Assembly (NCBI GenBank): GCA_017302435.1
Contig: JAFLDL010000031.1
Location: 1-64,000 of the forward strand
Length of the DNA stretch: 64,000 bases
Source of the DNA: Candidatus Accumulibacter necessarius
GTDB taxonomy: Bacteria; Pseudomonadota; Gammaproteobacteria; Burkholderiales; Rhodocyclaceae
Direction: 5' to 3'
Shown: positions 62,108 to 64,000 of the stretch, piece by piece
Position numbering within the stretch: position 1 is the stretch's first letter
Layout of the letters: each line of letters opens with the position of its first letter
Position numbers and translations under genes: made by a program
The notes under the pieces: generated by a model
The model's database searches: none
What the model saw: the letters and a program-made list of their open reading frames with translations, nothing else
What the model was told of the DNA's origin: nothing

Positions 62108-63817
62108 ATGCGCAGCCCATTTCGCAGTTTCACCAGTTTTATAACCAGCATCGTTCTCAGCCTCTTGGCAATCATCACGATCCTCCTGGGTTACAAGTTC
62201 CTGAGCGCCGAGTATGCGAAGTACGAAACCCTGGAATGGGAGCAATCCGTCCTCCATAAGTTCAAGGGCCAACTGGAGTCTGTCCGCGACACGGTGGCCC
62301 AGGACTTGCCATCACGCATCCCTCAACTGGGAACACCGCTGAACCTGCTCGCTGACCGCATCAAGGAACTAGACTCGGAGATCCGGAACAAGCAGGCGAC
62401 CCGCCGGAAGCTATGGGACGACCATCCGATCGAGCGCTACCTGCCGATCAACAACATCTTCCTGGAAATTGCCTCGATTGATATCGAGATCTCCTTCCTG
62501 CAACAGGGTCTCTCCTATGTGCACAACCTCCACAGCTTCGCCGCCGGGCCTGCTGAAGCCGAACGCCAGCTCAAGTGGTTCCAGGCAGGCCGCGACAAAC
62601 TTTCCGACCAGATTTACCAGAACAAGAAGGCGCAATGGGATCTGTCCAAACGGGCGCCTCTGATGTGGCAGGTGCCCTTGACCCCTGCTTATCGGGAGAT
62701 GAAGCGACTGGAGGAGGAGGAGCGTTTGTTGAAAAGTTCACTGGACCAGCACGATGCCGAAATCGCCCGCCATCAAGGCATCTTGCAAAAATTCCAGAAC
62801 CTGCCGCGTCCGGGGCCGCTAGTCCTTGATCACCGAGGGGCTGATCGCATCATTCAACCGGTCAGCGAACGCCTCTCTGAAAACGACAAGAAGCTCGAAG
62901 GCTCGACCTTCCGGAAGTTCATGCGTCCGGTCAAGGAGGTTTTGCCCACTGCCCTATGGATTCTGGTGCTTACCCTGTTCGCACCCCTGTTGGTCAAGGC
63001 CATTAGCTACTATTTGATCGCACCGGTTGCCGCGCGCCGCCCACCGCTTCGGTTGCTGCCAGAGTCGTCGGGAAAGGTTTTTACGTCGACCGGTTTTGCG
63101 GGTAGTGAATCGGCTCCGACGATGCCCTCGCGGGTGTCGCTACCTCTCATCCTGGACGAACGTTCCGAGTTGCTGATCCTGCCTAGTTACCTGCAAGGGA
63201 TGCCGCTCAATGCCAAGAGCGATACCCAATGGCTGCTCGACTGGTCGATGCCGTTATCCAGCGTGCTTGCCGGCATGTATCGGCTGACCCGCGTTCGCCC
63301 GAACAGCGAAGAAAGCATTACCGTTTCGTCATCGACCGATCCCCTCGCCGAATTCTCGATGCTCGATGTCGCGGCGGGTTCGGCACTGGTCCTGCAGCCG
63401 CGCTGTCTGGTCGGTATCATGCAGCCCCGCGGCGAACAGCTGAAGATCACCCGCCACTGGCGATTTCGCAGTCTCGGCGCCTGGCTGACCCTGCAGTTTC
63501 GCTACATCGTATTCCACGGCCCGGCAAAACTGATCGTCAAGGGCTGCCGTGGGGTGCGTGTCGAACCGGCAACCAGCGGGCGGACGGTCAATCAGGCAGC
63601 CACGCTCGGCTTCACTGCCAACCTGGACTATTCGGTGGCGCGCAACGAAACGTTTTGGTCGTACTACTTTGGCGAGAGGGAACTGTTCAACGACAGTTGG
63701 CGGGGGGATGGTTGTTTCGTCCATGCGGAAACACCAAATCCTAGTGATCGTTCTGGGCTATTTGGGCGAGGACTTCAGGGGATTGTGGATACTTTCTTGA
63801 AGATCGTTGGTATCTGA
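62108..63817 (+). CDS. Two-TM coiled-coil protein with AIM24-like C-terminal domain
   Basis: 569 residues. TM1 at ~12-30 (FITSIVLSLLAIITILLGYKFL), then ~230 residues rich in charged heptads (LLADRIKELDSEIRNKQATRRKLW, MKRLEEEERLLKSSLDQHDAEIARHQGILQKF) likely to be coiled coil facing the periplasm. TM2 is at ~285-305 (LPTALWILVLTLFAPLLVKAI). The C-terminal ~250 residues are beta-rich: LDVAAGSALVLQPRCLVGIM, WLTLQFRYIVFHGPAKLIVKGCRGVRV, GFTANLDYSVARNETFWSYYFGERELFNDSWRGDG. This looks like the AIM24/DUF124 fold, from memory only. It stands alone between the direct repeats. Confidence 0.6.
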   Translation: MRSPFRSFTSFITSIVLSLLAIITILLGYKFLSAEYAKYETLEWEQSVLHKFKGQLESVRDTVAQDLPSRIPQLGTPLNLLADRIKELDSEIRNKQATRRKLWDDHPIERYLPINNIFLEIASIDIEISFLQQGLSYVHNLHSFAAGPAEAERQLKWFQAGRDKLSDQIYQNKKAQWDLSKRAPLMWQVPLTPAYREMKRLEEEERLLKSSLDQHDAEIARHQGILQKFQNLPRPGPLVLDHRGADRIIQPVSERLSENDKKLEGSTFRKFMRPVKEVLPTALWILVLTLFAPLLVKAISYYLIAPVAARRPPLRLLPESSGKVFTSTGFAGSESAPTMPSRVSLPLILDERSELLILPSYLQGMPLNAKSDTQWLLDWSMPLSSVLAGMYRLTRVRPNSEESITVSSSTDPLAEFSMLDVAAGSALVLQPRCLVGIMQPRGEQLKITRHWRFRSLGAWLTLQFRYIVFHGPAKLIVKGCRGVRVEPATSGRTVNQAATLGFTANLDYSVARNETFWSYYFGERELFNDSWRGDGCFVHAETPNPSDRSGLFGRGLQGIVDTFLKIVGI

Positions 63818-63950
63818 TGCCTCGCGCAAACGAACATACAATTAGCGTGGCCGGCCAAGTCTGACGTGATACCCACATGCAGGTACCCGAGTATCATGGA
63901 AAGTAAGTGCGGATCGCAATATGACTTTTTTCCCGCCGGTAACCATCAAT
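63818..63950. other. Intergenic after the two-TM protein
   Basis: No gene seen. Leads into the right copy of the direct repeat at the window edge. Confidence 0.4.
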
Positions 63951-64000
63951 TAGCTGGCGTGCCTGGGAGGCAAGAAGCGGCGAATCCCCGATCGCGAGGT
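63951..64000 (+). repeat. Direct repeat, right copy (runs off the window)
   Basis: Partner of 61545-61592; the last 22 bases are identical. The match may continue beyond position 64000. Confidence 0.85.

Overview
The window is GC-rich chromosomal DNA from a betaproteobacterium. Gene content (leuCD and leuB with citramalate synthase, mutL-miaA, dut-coaBC-radC-rpmBG, a class I-like PPK2 polyphosphate kinase, many sensory and c-di-GMP genes) suggests Rhodocyclales and resembles Candidatus Accumulibacter. That placement is inference from content and style; there is no rRNA gene in the window to test it.

Layout. 0-5.6 kb is accessory. It holds the end of a SleB-like hydrolase, a Phd/ParE-type toxin-antitoxin pair between two 110-bp direct repeats, and a SEFIR-STAND-FGE giant protein whose C-terminal lectin-fold segment looks like the variable region of a diversity-generating retroelement (DGR). 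The C-terminal stub of a DGR-type reverse transcriptase lies tail to tail with it across a perfect 19-bp hairpin. 5.6-10.3 kb is a leuC-leuD-cimA-leuB operon for leucine and citramalate-route isoleucine synthesis. 10.3-21 kb mixes working genes with rearranged DNA: a two-component system, PepSY protein, SHP/DHC cytochromes and a ferric-reductase-like flavocytochrome that look like one regulon, bracketed by broken genes (ferredoxin reductase, acyl-CoA dehydrogenase, and a duplicated 3' end of an amino-acid permease). 21-36.8 kb holds pcm, a PQQ-type dehydrogenase, a phosphatase, hemerythrin, a dead SLC13-like transporter, aspA-dcu, a binding protein with a GGDEF-EAL sensor and a DUF2235 hydrolase, and ppk2. 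37-56 kb is mostly core: fetAB, miaA/mutL, dedA, purN, rsmB-like, mscS, an RstAB-like system, a desaturase, dsbB, dut, coaBC, radC, rpmBG and a DAHP synthase.

At 56.5 kb a tRNA-Asn gene marks a change. The remaining 7 kb is lower in GC and patchy. It contains a clear integron attC site, further cassette core sites, an HEPN protein, a possible PD-(D/E)XK protein, an AbiGi-like protein, a small membrane protein in reverse orientation, a tyrosine-recombinase C-terminal stub, and a two-TM protein with a possible AIM24-like domain lying between two 50-bp direct repeats. No integron integrase is visible, so this looks like a cluster of attC sites lacking an integrase (CALIN) carrying defence-like genes.

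The two most notable points are the decayed DGR attached to a SEFIR-STAND immune-type receptor (2.0-5.2 kb) and the cassette island next to tRNA-Asn (57-61.4 kb).
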